Assembly: GCA_036657595.1 (NCBI GenBank)
Contig: JAVXFZ010000027.1
Coordinates: 1-34,895 of the forward strand
DNA: 34,895 bases
From: Odoribacter sp036657595
Lineage (GTDB): Bacteria; Bacteroidota; Bacteroidia; Bacteroidales; Marinifilaceae
Direction: 5' to 3'
The notes under the pieces are model-generated. The model made no database searches, was not told where the DNA came from, and was given only the letters and a program-made list of their open reading frames with translations. A program made the translations under genes and the position numbers. Within the stretch, counting starts at the first letter, position 1, and every line of letters starts with the position of its first letter. Of the stretch, positions 28,420-34,895 are shown piece by piece.

Positions 28420-28468
28420 TGCCACATCGCCCTTGTTGTAAGTCTCTTGCACGGGGCTTTTTTATTTA
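28420..28468 (+). ncRNA. small RNA candidate B, antisense across an early gene junction
   Basis: From a start a few nt after TATATTTG the plus strand runs into GCCC (28429-28432), GTTGTAAG and CTTGCAC, GGGC and a T6 run: a terminator stem with paired arms GCCC/GGGC and GTTGTAAG/CTTGCAC. The predicted RNA is ~45-50 nt. Its end overlaps the stop codon (28462-28464) of the DUF4494 gene on the other strand. It would be complementary to the intercistronic mRNA between that gene and the 75-residue gene. Confidence 0.5.
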
Positions 28469-28959
28469 ATCAAACAGCGTTTTACCTCCGCCTGCTCCCT
28501 GTGATACTTCTTATCTCCATTATCGTTTTGATATTCAAACACATCCATCACCTGCGTATCCGCGATACATACCACCTCTGTCGGTACAACAAACGTCGAT
28601 AAAAACTCATTCAGGTTCTCCAGTGCCCGGTCTGTATTCGTAGCAGCAACAAGACAATGTATAAAACTCCGCTTCTCTTTGCCGCTTATATTATCTGCAT
28701 CGACAATCGCAACCTTTGCCTTATACCACCGATCATCGTGCTCATCCACCGACGAGACTACCTCCGAAACGTTCGACTTTTTCAGACTGGAGATATAGTA
28801 ATCACCTTTAATCACAGTATCCATCTCCTTCACAATTCTGCTTTCCGCCTCCGTGTAACTCATCGCATCGATCAAATACGCCTCCGATACTTTGCACTCG
28901 CGCCCACTCTCGTTCACGCGGATGTACTTTACTTTTCCTTCAAACCAATTTGCTGTCAT
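28462..28959 (-). CDS. DUF4494-type early protein
   Basis: From the ATG at 28959, chosen because it overlaps the stop of the upstream gene as ATGA, the protein has 165 residues (8 fewer than the longest frame to 28983). The sequence ANWFEGKVKYIRVNESGREC, EAYLIDAMSYTEAESRIVKE, DDRWYKAKVAIVDADNISGK, and CIADTQVMDVFEY follow the pattern of the DUF4494 family, common in Bacteroidales phages and mobile elements. Function is unknown. It lies between the Gam block and the 75-residue gene in the early operon. Confidence 0.75.
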   Translation of the reverse strand: MTANWFEGKVKYIRVNESGRECKVSEAYLIDAMSYTEAESRIVKEMDTVIKGDYYISSLKKSNVSEVVSSVDEHDDRWYKAKVAIVDADNISGKEKRSFIHCLVAATNTDRALENLNEFLSTFVVPTEVVCIADTQVMDVFEYQNDNGDKKYHREQAEVKRCLIK

Positions 28960-29144
28960 AGTCTTTTGTTTTTTAATTTCCAACCATTCAATTTATAAAC
29001 CTCTTTTTCTGCCTCCTCTTTACTTCCGAAAGAAGTGATCTTCGTTTCTATTTCCGTACCTGTCGAGAGGACGGTGATTTTATATACCGCCCAGAAACTC
29101 AATCTACGACGGTATATGTACCGAGCATTACTGTGCTGCGGCAT
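28956..29144 (-). CDS. 62-residue early protein of unknown function
   Basis: A small basic protein (MPQHSNARYIYRRRLSFWAV, then ITSFGSKEEAEKEVYKLNGW). It overlaps the Gam-like gene stop by 17 nt and its own stop overlaps the next start as ATGA, so it is translated as part of the operon. The basic N-terminus contrasts with a beta-alpha core (YKITVLSTGTEIETKITSF). No family recognised. Confidence 0.55.
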   Translation of the reverse strand: MPQHSNARYIYRRRLSFWAVYKITVLSTGTEIETKITSFGSKEEAEKEVYKLNGWKLKNKRL

Positions 29145-29652
29145 CTTCTTTTTTTAAGTCCACAAAAAACGATTCTTCCTGATCTACAATAATACCCAGT
29201 TTCGGCATTAACTCTTTTACCTCTATTTTATCGCGATCAGCCAATAACTTATCCTTTGCAGCTTCTTCTGTTGTCCGGACATAAGAGGGTAGAAATTCTT
29301 TTAACAGTTTTGTCACAGCTCCCCACGTGAATCCTTTCATCGTTTTGAGTTTTGGGGTTCCCGTGCGGAATCCTAATGTTCCGTGTGCACTTTCCACGCT
29401 TTTTTTCTTTTGGAAAAACTCCGGATGTTCCAGAGCATACACCTGTAATATTTCAAAGTTTCGGTCCTTTTCTTCTTGGCGTATTGTCAGTTCATCCGCA
29501 TACTTTTCCCGGATCCGTGTCATCTCTACGTCCATTTTTGCATTTATCCCTTGAATCTTTGCATCTGCTGTTGCATAATCAGCGAATGCCTGTTCCATTT
29601 TTTCCGATGTCACACCGGTTACCAATACTTTCTTTTCTCGTTTTTTCATCAT
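29128..29652 (-). CDS. Gam-like host-nuclease inhibitor
   Basis: This 174-residue protein shows the Mu Gam pattern: a long N-terminal coiled coil (SEKMEQAFADYATADAKIQG, MDVEMTRIREKYADELTIRQ), then a conserved core HGTLGFRTGTPKLKTMKGFT (residues ~93-112) and the C-terminal EVKELMPKLGIIVDQEESFF. Mu Gam dimers bind double-stranded DNA ends and block exonucleases such as RecBCD, and are orthologous to bacterial Ku. It lies in the early operon as in Mu. Length equals the Mu protein (174 residues). Confidence 0.9.
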   Translation of the reverse strand: MMKKREKKVLVTGVTSEKMEQAFADYATADAKIQGINAKMDVEMTRIREKYADELTIRQEEKDRNFEILQVYALEHPEFFQKKKSVESAHGTLGFRTGTPKLKTMKGFTWGAVTKLLKEFLPSYVRTTEEAAKDKLLADRDKIEVKELMPKLGIIVDQEESFFVDLKKEDAAAQ

Positions 29653-29655
29653 CTT

Positions 29656-29919
29656 TTATTTTATCAAATTCAACAAATCAAATGTATTCACACTGCCGGC
29701 TAACATCCGGGCGGATCCGACAGTCAATAAATCACGATATACAGGAAGAGCGTCCGCCCACTCTCCATTTCCCTTTTTAATTTGCCACAACCAAACATTG
29801 TAACTCTCATTCCCGCTCCATCTTTCGACGCGCCGCTCTTCTACAATTCCACCCAACTCTCTAAGGCGTTTGACCATTTCCATATCCGAAAAAAACATTT
29901 TAAACTCATTCATATCCAA
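29656..29919 (-). CDS. 87-residue early protein of unknown function
   Basis: A small protein (MDMNEFKMFFSDMEMVKRLR, RVERWSGNESYNVWLWQIKK) with mixed alpha/beta character and two Trp-rich turns. It precedes Gam by 3 nt and overlaps the 67-residue gene upstream by 14 nt, which supports translation as part of the operon. The ATG two codons later (29913) is an alternative start. No family recognised. Confidence 0.6.
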   Translation of the reverse strand: MDMNEFKMFFSDMEMVKRLRELGGIVEERRVERWSGNESYNVWLWQIKKGNGEWADALPVYRDLLTVGSARMLAGSVNTFDLLNLIK

Positions 29920-30109
29920 AAAAATAAACGTTTAACCTATCATAAAACCGTTTCGCCATCTCCCCACAACACCCATTTACCGCTAACTGCCTGCCTTCTT
30001 TCTTATCCCGAATAATCACTGCCGCCCGATTCCTTTGTTCGTCATACTCCAGCTTCACCCATATCGTTTCGTACTGACAATCTATACAACCGCCCTCTCT
30101 GTAAATCAT
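29906..30109 (-). CDS. 67-residue early protein with Cys residues
   Basis: A small protein with two Cys pairs (GGCIDCQ at 6-12 and NGCCGEM near 45-51) that could form a zinc site. The start overlaps the stop of the GemA-like gene as ATGA, and the end overlaps the next gene by 14 nt. It reads MIYREGGCIDCQYETIWVKL at the start. Metal binding and nucleic-acid binding are only possible. No family recognised. Confidence 0.6.
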   Translation of the reverse strand: MIYREGGCIDCQYETIWVKLEYDEQRNRAAVIIRDKKEGRQLAVNGCCGEMAKRFYDRLNVYFFGYE

Positions 30110-30600
30110 TCCGCACCCCCTTTCTCCAAATATCCAAACTTCACCAGCTCAGCATCCATCACCTTATCCACATTTCCTTTTACCTTCTGTTTTGTCAACC
30201 ACACATTGTAAATCTCTCGCATTGTTGCCGGAGGAATCTGATTAATATCCATTGCTTTTCCTGCCCGACAAATAATCCCCTTCACATACTCCATCGTCAC
30301 CGGCTCTTTAATTTTTTCATAAAATCCAAATACAGCCGCAATCGACCGTTTACGCCACATCTTTGCATCCTCGCTGTAATATCCTCGCTGCTTGCGTTCT
30401 GGTTCCACTTGCCCCGTCACGTCCTCCATATACTCAATCATCCGCCCATATTCTATCTTTTTCATCTCCCGCAAACTATCGGTACGCAAATCCGTAAACT
30501 TCCAAACCAATTGATTTTTCATCTCATCAGCATCCGTTACGCCCGGCATCAGCCTTAATAGAGAATAAAACCTTCCGAAATTTGTTACTTCCTGTTTCAT
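30106..30600 (-). CDS. GemA/gp16-like early regulatory protein
   Basis: This 164-residue helical protein has an N-terminus (NFGRFYSLLRLMPGVTDADE, then MKNQLVWKFTDLRTDSLREM) similar in shape to the Mu gp16/GemA family, which modulates host gene expression and DNA topology. A conserved-looking second half follows (NQIPPATMREIYNVWLTKQK). It lies between the RecA-like ATPase and the small genes near Gam, as gemA does in Mu-like phages. Family match is moderate and by eye. It overlaps both neighbours by 4 nt. Confidence 0.55.
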   Translation of the reverse strand: MKQEVTNFGRFYSLLRLMPGVTDADEMKNQLVWKFTDLRTDSLREMKKIEYGRMIEYMEDVTGQVEPERKQRGYYSEDAKMWRKRSIAAVFGFYEKIKEPVTMEYVKGIICRAGKAMDINQIPPATMREIYNVWLTKQKVKGNVDKVMDAELVKFGYLEKGGAE

Positions 30601-31238
30601 AACGTTTTTTTATTAATTTTATTACCCCAATATTCTTCCGCTCCCTGTGCCCAAATTGTAAAATTCTCAGATTCGCCGTTTTTTACATATCTACTTACCG
30701 GCAAAGCCTTGTATCCCTCAATCCACACTTTTACAAAAGCATCATATCGTATAGACTCTGCCACCGCCCCCTTCGGTTCGCTACCTTTAGCATGCGAGAT
30801 AAATACAAACAGCTTGTTCGGAAACTTTTTCTTAAACCGATCGTAGTCCTTTTGTGTCATACGGAAATACTGTAAACTGTCGATTATAATAACATCAGGA
30901 CTTTTCCGTTTTTCCAATCGTTTTTCCAAATCACCCATTGACTCCATATCGAGGAAAATAAAACGCCGTCCAGCCTCTTTCATCCCCACTTGTATAATTG
31001 CATTTTGCATCGATTTACTCAACCCCTCTTCCAAACTATTATAAATTACCTTTCCAAACTGACACAGATATTTACACAATTGCAGCGTGAAGCGTGTTTT
31101 TCCACTACCTGAGTTGCCCCAAATCAACCAGCTTCCTTTCACCTCCGGACAACCAAAAGAGGCTTCCCATCTGCCGCTAAATGCCAGCTCTACCGGTTTA
31201 TAATCCTCAATGTTTTTATAAGTCAACGCCTTTGCCAT
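30597..31238 (-). CDS. RecA/DnaB-like P-loop ATPase
   Basis: This 213-residue protein has Walker A GNSGSGKT at residues 41-48 and a Walker B strand PDVIIIDSLQYF (D120). The sensor-like VFISHAKGSEPKG is near 145-160. The overall layout is a RecA/DnaB-core ATPase of the type phages use for recombination or replication-loading. It lies immediately downstream of the MuB gene (31 nt), giving the early operon a second ATPase in addition to MuB, which Mu itself lacks. A role in transposition immunity, target choice or replisome loading is inferred. Confidence 0.75.
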   Translation of the reverse strand: MAKALTYKNIEDYKPVELAFSGRWEASFGCPEVKGSWLIWGNSGSGKTRFTLQLCKYLCQFGKVIYNSLEEGLSKSMQNAIIQVGMKEAGRRFIFLDMESMGDLEKRLEKRKSPDVIIIDSLQYFRMTQKDYDRFKKKFPNKLFVFISHAKGSEPKGAVAESIRYDAFVKVWIEGYKALPVSRYVKNGESENFTIWAQGAEEYWGNKINKKTL

Positions 31239-31269
31239 TTCAATACTGTTTAATCACCATTTAAATACC

Positions 31270-32115
31270 TTACGAAAGCTGTTTCAACGCATGTATTTTC
31301 CGCTTCACCCGTCGCAAATCCCACTCGCAATCCTCAATTATTTCTTTAATCGTAGTTTTGTCCGTAATCCCGTTATCTATGCAAATCGAAACGACATCGC
31401 TGGTACAAACCCCATCTAACTCCACAAACTTCCGCCCGATACGCGAGAAAATCTCCTTATAACCTTTCTTGTTCAACTTCAACCCCCGCTTAATTCGCTT
31501 TTGCAAGTGGTCAGTGGCACACATTACAATCCCGCAATGTTCCTCCAGCTGATTGTAAAGGGTGATAAAGAAATACATTACCTGATCCGTTAACTTATCC
31601 GCTTCGTCCATCACAATCAACGGACGTTCCTCCTTTTTCAATCCGCGAACCACCTCCGACATCATTTCGCCCACGGTGTATCCACTGCAATCGCGCCCCA
31701 TTGCCGTCAGTAGTTCCTGCATAAACATTTTACGATTCCAATATTCATTGCACTGGAGTACGTATACTCGCTTATTTTCTGCCGCAAACCGCCGTGTTGC
31801 GAAAGTTTTACCGCTACCGGCTTCTCCACAAATCGCAAACACATTACTAAATTCCTGCGCATCTTGAAGTAGCTGAGTTAATAGTTTGTAATTTTCCGTT
31901 TCTACTGCCACCCATTCACGATTGGCAAAACCAATCTGTGAAGCTACGTTGCGCCACATCCGATCGGCTATTAGTTCCCAATTGCCTTGCAGTACCTGTG
32001 TGATTGTTGCGGCACTGACACCTTTCAGGCTGTTGGCAGCTTTGTTCTGGCTTTCAAAGCGAGAGCAATAGTTTTCTAATGCTTCCGCAATTTGTTTTTT
32101 CTCCTGATTTTCCAT
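31270..32115 (-). CDS. MuB-like AAA+ ATPase (transposition target selector)
   Basis: This 281-residue protein has an N-terminal HTH-like region (NSLKGVSAATITQVLQGNWE, about 28-47) as in MuB, then Walker A GEAGSGKT at residues 97-104 and Walker B LIVMDEAD at 166-173. An arginine-finger-type segment (EIFSRIGRKFVEL) and the C-terminal helices follow. MuB polymerises on target DNA, is dislodged near phage ends (target immunity), and activates MuA. It follows the transposase by 52 nt. The start codon coincides with the promoter of a plus-strand small RNA candidate (32127-32169). Confidence 0.9.
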   Translation of the reverse strand: MENQEKKQIAEALENYCSRFESQNKAANSLKGVSAATITQVLQGNWELIADRMWRNVASQIGFANREWVAVETENYKLLTQLLQDAQEFSNVFAICGEAGSGKTFATRRFAAENKRVYVLQCNEYWNRKMFMQELLTAMGRDCSGYTVGEMMSEVVRGLKKEERPLIVMDEADKLTDQVMYFFITLYNQLEEHCGIVMCATDHLQKRIKRGLKLNKKGYKEIFSRIGRKFVELDGVCTSDVVSICIDNGITDKTTIKEIIEDCEWDLRRVKRKIHALKQLS

Positions 32116-32122
32116 ACTTTTG
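32091..32122 (+). promoter_or_regulatory. strong Bacteroidota-type promoter on the plus strand, antisense at MuB start
   Basis: TTTG at 32091-32094, a 20-nt spacer and TACTTTTG at 32115-32122 match the consensus TTTG-N19-21-TAnnTTTG in both elements. The -7 box overlaps the MuB-like start codon (32113-32115). No plus-strand gene follows, only a terminator hairpin. Confidence 0.65.
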
Positions 32123-32126
32123 CTTT

Positions 32127-32169
32127 GCTTCTTTAGGTGCCGGAGAACCGCAAGGTCCCGGCTTTTTTT
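32127..32169 (+). ncRNA. small RNA candidate A, antisense across the transposase-MuB junction
   Basis: Starting a few nt after the promoter TACTTTTG, the plus strand has GCCGG (32139-32143) and CCGGC (32158-32162), an inner ACC-GCAA-GGT with a GNRA-type loop, and a T7 run at 32163-32169. This predicts a terminated RNA of about 40 nt. Its last bases overlap the transposase stop codon (32168-32170), and the RNA is complementary to the entire 52-nt transposase-MuB spacer. Antisense control of MuB translation or of transposase level, as in IS10 RNA-OUT, is a hypothesis. Confidence 0.6.
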
Positions 32170-34291
32170 ACATTATATTATAAATATTCTTTTTACCTTC
32201 AAGTGGGAATCGTTCGTTGTAGCCGTCCAGGATTTTATCAACATCGTCTTCACCGCCTCCCGCCATCACTACGTTGCTAATCTCTTTTTGTACTTCTGCA
32301 ATCCCTTTTGTCCGTTGCTTCCGCTTCTTACGCTCTTTCACCACTTCTGTTTTTTTAGCAGAACGGGAGGTTTCAATGCCTTTCAAAGCTGGGCTATTCA
32401 AACCGTGTTGCTCAGGAAGCAGGTTGTGTTGCCGCAAAATCTCTTCTATCTCATCCCGCTTTCTCACCCGCAACGCCTTTTTCTTACTCTCCACCTGCTT
32501 AAAGTATGCCGCTTCCCAATCCTCCTGCTCCTGCTTCCCGCGATGCACTCCAAACTTGATTTCAGCCGTTGCCACGTATCTTAATCCGCGCGATTTCATA
32601 TCCTCGTACAAATGCAACTCCTTCATGTCGTCAGGATCATATTTCCCGACATACCTCCGGTCCACATGATCGGCAATCCAATCCACATCAGGCAACTCAC
32701 CGTTGTAAATCATATAGGTGTATTTCTGTGTGTTCAACTCAAACGAAACGCCGTAAGCCGTCACCCGTACTTTTTCCTCGTGCTCAACGCAGAACAAATC
32801 CCGCATATCCTCTACACTCAGTGCCACAGCACCCGGATTCACGCTCTCGCGATACATCTCTATCCGTGAACGTCCCGTTTTCGAATGTGCTGCGTTGTTC
32901 CACTCTTCGCGACGCTGTACGTACCGCGCTTTCACCTCTTCGAGTGTCAACAAGTTTTCTTTGTTTGCGAGTATATATTCCATATTCTCGCGGCTCTCAA
33001 TGCTCTTTGTTGTAATATTCTGCCCTGTGAAAAACCAATCCTTTTTCAAAAACTGTTTCTGATACCGACCGAAAGCCGATTCTATCGTCTTACTCTTACC
33101 ATTGTAAGGCTCTGTTTTAATCGCCAAATGTGCCATCTTATCAAAGAACGATATTGCTTCCATTTTCTTGTGTCCGCCCTGACCATCAAAAGATACCTGG
33201 TAGGGCTTTTGTCCGGAGGTCTGCAACGCCATCTTAAAGGCGGTTCGCTGTGCTTGGTAGTTCTCTGTTTTACAGAAAGCATAACCGATCATCACCTCGC
33301 TGTAAACATCCATCACCTCATAAACAAATGTGGTTGCAATGTTTCCCTCTTCGTCCTGATAGTAGTAGTTCACCTTCGTTCCATCCGAGTACCACAAACT
33401 GTCACGCATCGTTGGCAATAGGGTGGAGTGCTGGTAAACAAACTTTTCTTTCGCTTTCAACTCTCCGTAACGAGCTCCCCACCACAGTATCTGGATGCCG
33501 TCTGAGTAGAGAAAATTATGCAGGGTGCTTTCGCTTTTGATTTCCTGCCAGGTCTTTTCAGCTTCGCGGCTCTGTTTGCGCATCTCGCGAGCGTGAGTGT
33601 TGTATGTCTGTAATAGATGAGTTTCCGATGTAATCCGCTCTACGTTATTAGCCCACTGTGCTAATACCCATAATTTTACTTCATCGTTCAATTTCTCTTT
33701 ATTCTTGTTGCAGAACCCGCCGTGTATAAACAGTTCCGGACCTTCTTTCAAATAATCCGAAAGTTTCTCTTGCAACCGCCGGGGATGTAGCGGCAAACTG
33801 TGTGGAGTCGTCCGCTTATCAATCCTCCCTACCGACTTCGCTATATCCTCCCACACGTTTGCCATACTCTTTTTACCTAATTTCCGGCGCATCTGGCGGC
33901 GTACGTTTATCAGGTCGCGTACAGCGTTGATTACTTTTACATTGGCATAATATTCGCGCTGCGCCTCCTCCGGTAACTCCCGGTTGTCGCCGAAACGATA
34001 ATCGCGGAAAAATTTTAACGCTTTCTGATCTTCATGGATATACTTCAACAACTCGTTTTCCTTTACGTATTCGTACACATCGCCTAACTTTAATTCAATC
34101 GCTTCCTTGAAGCGTTCCGGCATACTTTCGTAGGCAACCTGGGCGGGACGGTTTCGGCAGGCACGCTGGATAACGTTGATGTCTTTACGATGTATTAATT
34201 GCTTGTAACAAGATTGAGACATAATCTCACCATCCCCATACAACCATCCTCCTTTCACACACAATATGTTATTTACCCATTGAATAATCAT
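32168..34291 (-). CDS. MuA-like DDE transposase
   Basis: This 707-residue protein has an N-terminal DNA-binding half, then a rve/RNase H-fold core with D near residue 302 (WYSDGTK), D near 368 (VSFDGQGGHKK) and E near 404 (SKTIESAFGRYQ). A beta-barrel-like domain with the MuA-type motif VSFELNTQKYTYMIYNGEL near 520-540 follows, then a basic C-terminal tail (KKTEVVKERKKRKQRTKGIA) for MuB/ClpX contact. It catalyses replicative transposition of the phage. The first Met at 34291 is used. The leader upstream includes a tRNA T-arm-like minihelix. Confidence 0.95.
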   Translation of the reverse strand: MIIQWVNNILCVKGGWLYGDGEIMSQSCYKQLIHRKDINVIQRACRNRPAQVAYESMPERFKEAIELKLGDVYEYVKENELLKYIHEDQKALKFFRDYRFGDNRELPEEAQREYYANVKVINAVRDLINVRRQMRRKLGKKSMANVWEDIAKSVGRIDKRTTPHSLPLHPRRLQEKLSDYLKEGPELFIHGGFCNKNKEKLNDEVKLWVLAQWANNVERITSETHLLQTYNTHAREMRKQSREAEKTWQEIKSESTLHNFLYSDGIQILWWGARYGELKAKEKFVYQHSTLLPTMRDSLWYSDGTKVNYYYQDEEGNIATTFVYEVMDVYSEVMIGYAFCKTENYQAQRTAFKMALQTSGQKPYQVSFDGQGGHKKMEAISFFDKMAHLAIKTEPYNGKSKTIESAFGRYQKQFLKKDWFFTGQNITTKSIESRENMEYILANKENLLTLEEVKARYVQRREEWNNAAHSKTGRSRIEMYRESVNPGAVALSVEDMRDLFCVEHEEKVRVTAYGVSFELNTQKYTYMIYNGELPDVDWIADHVDRRYVGKYDPDDMKELHLYEDMKSRGLRYVATAEIKFGVHRGKQEQEDWEAAYFKQVESKKKALRVRKRDEIEEILRQHNLLPEQHGLNSPALKGIETSRSAKKTEVVKERKKRKQRTKGIAEVQKEISNVVMAGGGEDDVDKILDGYNERFPLEGKKNIYNIM

Positions 34292-34310
34292 AATCTTATC
34301 TCTTTTTTTA

Positions 34311-34353
34311 GCTCCCGCCCCCGGACTCGAACCGGAGAGTGTGCCCCTCGGGA
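34311..34353 (-). other. tRNA T-arm/minihelix-like element in the transposase leader
   Basis: On the minus strand, TCCCG pairs with CGGGA (window 34349-34353 with 34313-34317). Inside lies CCGG-TTCGAGT-CCGG, a T-arm with the universal TTCGA loop, followed by GGGGGCGGGAGC. Only acceptor and T-arm parts are present, and a D-arm and anticodon arm are missing. It lies 20 nt upstream of the transposase start. The 11-nt core (window 34323-34333, GGACTCGAACC on the plus strand) is the same as at 20984-20994. Either a tRNA 3' remnant or an RNA element. Confidence 0.45.
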
Positions 34354-34361
34354 TTAATGAT

Positions 34362-34369
34362 TACATTTG
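34362..34369 (+). promoter_or_regulatory. -7 promoter element of the divergent gene, with palindrome
   Basis: TACATTTG exactly matches TAnnTTTG on the plus strand and lies 30 nt before the ATG at 34399. The palindrome ATTTGCAAAT (34365-34374) overlaps it and could be an operator. No TTTG at -33 was seen. The transposase is transcribed the other way from the same region. Confidence 0.5.
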
Positions 34370-34398
34370 CAAATTGTCAAACCTTAAATACAATCATT

Positions 34399-34734
34399 AT
34401 GACTTATCTTATAGAAAATTGTCCCAGTGCAATGTTTTTATTCACCTATACTTGTAGTGCATCCGATAAAACAAACGGTCAAAAAATGGTTAAACCAATC
34501 ATTGAGCGTTGTAAATATTTCGCAGAAGCATTTCATATTCATTTTCATGCGGATGAACCTACTTTAAATGATGATGAATACAATATTCGATTAGTTTTCA
34601 ATATAAAGGAACCACAAAACCTTATCTTCATAAAGGTGTCTGCGCTTTTCTCTTTCGCTCAAATTTGCAAGATTGATTTGATTAACCAATTTTACTTCAC
34701 CAAAGATGATGCGCAGATCAGGAAAATAACCTGA
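34399..34734 (+). CDS. 111-residue protein divergent from the transposase
   Basis: From the ATG at 34399 (MTYLIENCPSAMFLFTYTCS) the protein has 111 residues, with Cys/Phe-rich N-terminus and EPTLNDDEYNIRLVFNIKEP in the middle. No family or domain recognised, and no clear HTH, so it is not an obvious repressor. Its own promoter (TACATTTG) lies just upstream. It overlaps the minus-strand frame 34591-34806 at its 3' end, and which of the two is real there cannot be settled by eye. The upstream promoter and leader favour this one. Confidence 0.5.
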   Translation: MTYLIENCPSAMFLFTYTCSASDKTNGQKMVKPIIERCKYFAEAFHIHFHADEPTLNDDEYNIRLVFNIKEPQNLIFIKVSALFSFAQICKIDLINQFYFTKDDAQIRKIT

Positions 34735-34806
34735 TTCCTTTGTTGTAATTCTTTTTATCTTACGATTGCGCTTCTCACAAGCCAAAAACATCTCAATTGT
34801 TGCCAT
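34591..34806 (-). CDS. 71-residue early protein (overlaps the divergent gene)
   Basis: A basic protein (MATIEMFLACEKRNRKIKRI, NLSEREKRRHLYEDKVLWFL) that starts 11 nt after the stop of a partial gene at the window edge, with AGAGG just before the ATG. The spacing suggests an operon reading toward the transposase. It overlaps the convergent gene at 34399-34734 by 144 nt, which is unusual and lowers confidence for both. No family recognised. Confidence 0.4.
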   Translation of the reverse strand: MATIEMFLACEKRNRKIKRITTKESGYFPDLRIIFGEVKLVNQINLANLSEREKRRHLYEDKVLWFLYIEN

Positions 34807-34817
34807 ACCTCTATTAT

Positions 34818-34895
34818 TTAATCAATTAACATTCTTTCTTTCCCTATCGGTAGCTGAATACTCAACCTCCGAATCTCTTCGAATCCGTTTTCACT
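34818..34895 (-). CDS. C-terminal end of an upstream early gene (partial)
   Basis: The minus strand at the window edge encodes an open end of 25 residues (SENGFEEIRRLSIQLPIGKE, then RMLID and TAA at 34818-34820). The start lies outside the window, so the product cannot be identified. Its stop is 11 nt before the 71-residue gene, consistent with an early operon in the same direction as the transposase. Confidence 0.5.
   Translation of the reverse strand, partial: SENGFEEIRRLSIQLPIGKERMLID

Noticed and set aside
32274..33540. Long plus-strand frames opposite the transposase
   Set aside because: They are shadows of the transposase frame with biased, Ser/Cys/His-rich composition and no own signals.
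34311..34353. Integrase attachment site at a tRNA gene
   Set aside because: No integrase gene is visible, the phage encodes a DDE transposase, and the tRNA-like sequence lacks D and anticodon arms.
1..34895. CRISPR array
   Set aside because: No regularly spaced identical repeats were found on reading the intergenic regions.

Overview
The window is most of a Mu-like (transposable) tailed prophage or phage of a Bacteroidales host. The phage assignment rests on a MuA-type DDE transposase, a MuB-type AAA+ ATPase and a Gam-like protein, with a contractile-tail virion set in Mu-like order (sheath, tube, frameshifted chaperone, tape measure, hub, spike, wedge, gp47/J-like, gp48-like, fibres). The host assignment rests on promoters of the form TAnnTTTG, a BACON domain, a DUF4494-type gene and A/T-rich gene leaders. 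The window starts close to the phage's late-gene end: fibre genes at 148-2762 and repeat-rich non-coding DNA at 1-147. It stops inside the early control region, just upstream of the transposase. No repressor gene or opposite phage end is visible.

Layout. (1) 148-15645, minus strand: prohead protease/scaffold, major capsid protein with a C-terminal BACON domain, lysis genes, tail sheath, tube, -1 frameshift tail chaperone, tape measure, hub, spike, wedge, gp47- and gp48-like proteins, collar protein and fibre. Three small plus-strand genes sit inside this operon as separate transcription units: a secreted repeat protein at 6183 and two paralogous membrane peptides at 9454 and 9665. (2) 15646-15822: a 177-bp divergent late control region. 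(3) 15823-22150, plus strand: small and large terminase, gp36-like, portal, MuF-like protein with a C-terminal nuclease-like domain, gpG-like, gp37-like. The morphogenesis genes that are collinear in Mu are therefore split into two divergent operons. (4) 22151-24370: a large structured non-coding element, a Dam-type methyltransferase, and a minus-strand pair (2TM protein plus FlgT-C-like domain). (5) 24368-28390, minus strand: a cassette of small early genes with a shared leader motif, including an Acb2/Tad1-like putative cyclic-nucleotide sponge, then an HsdM-like methyltransferase with an HsdS-like tail. (6) 28462-34291, minus strand: DUF4494 protein, Gam, small proteins, a GemA/gp16-like protein, a RecA/DnaB-like ATPase, MuB and MuA. 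(7) 34311-34895: transposase leader with a tRNA T-arm-like minihelix, a divergent plus-strand gene and fragments of the upstream early operon.

How it works together (inference from Mu). MuA and MuB carry out replicative transposition, Gam protects DNA ends, and the methyltransferases and the Acb2-like protein probably counter host restriction and CBASS-type defence. The divergent late promoters then express packaging, head, tail and lysis genes.

Most notable unexplained signals: two tiny plus-strand RNA candidates (32127-32169 and 28420-28468), each a TAnnTTTG promoter followed at once by a terminator hairpin, placed antisense across the MuA/MuB junction and across another early gene junction; a 120-nt multi-stem element with competing folds at 22176-22297; dispersed REP-like repeats at 13010, 17845 and 28145; and two tRNA T-arm-like elements.
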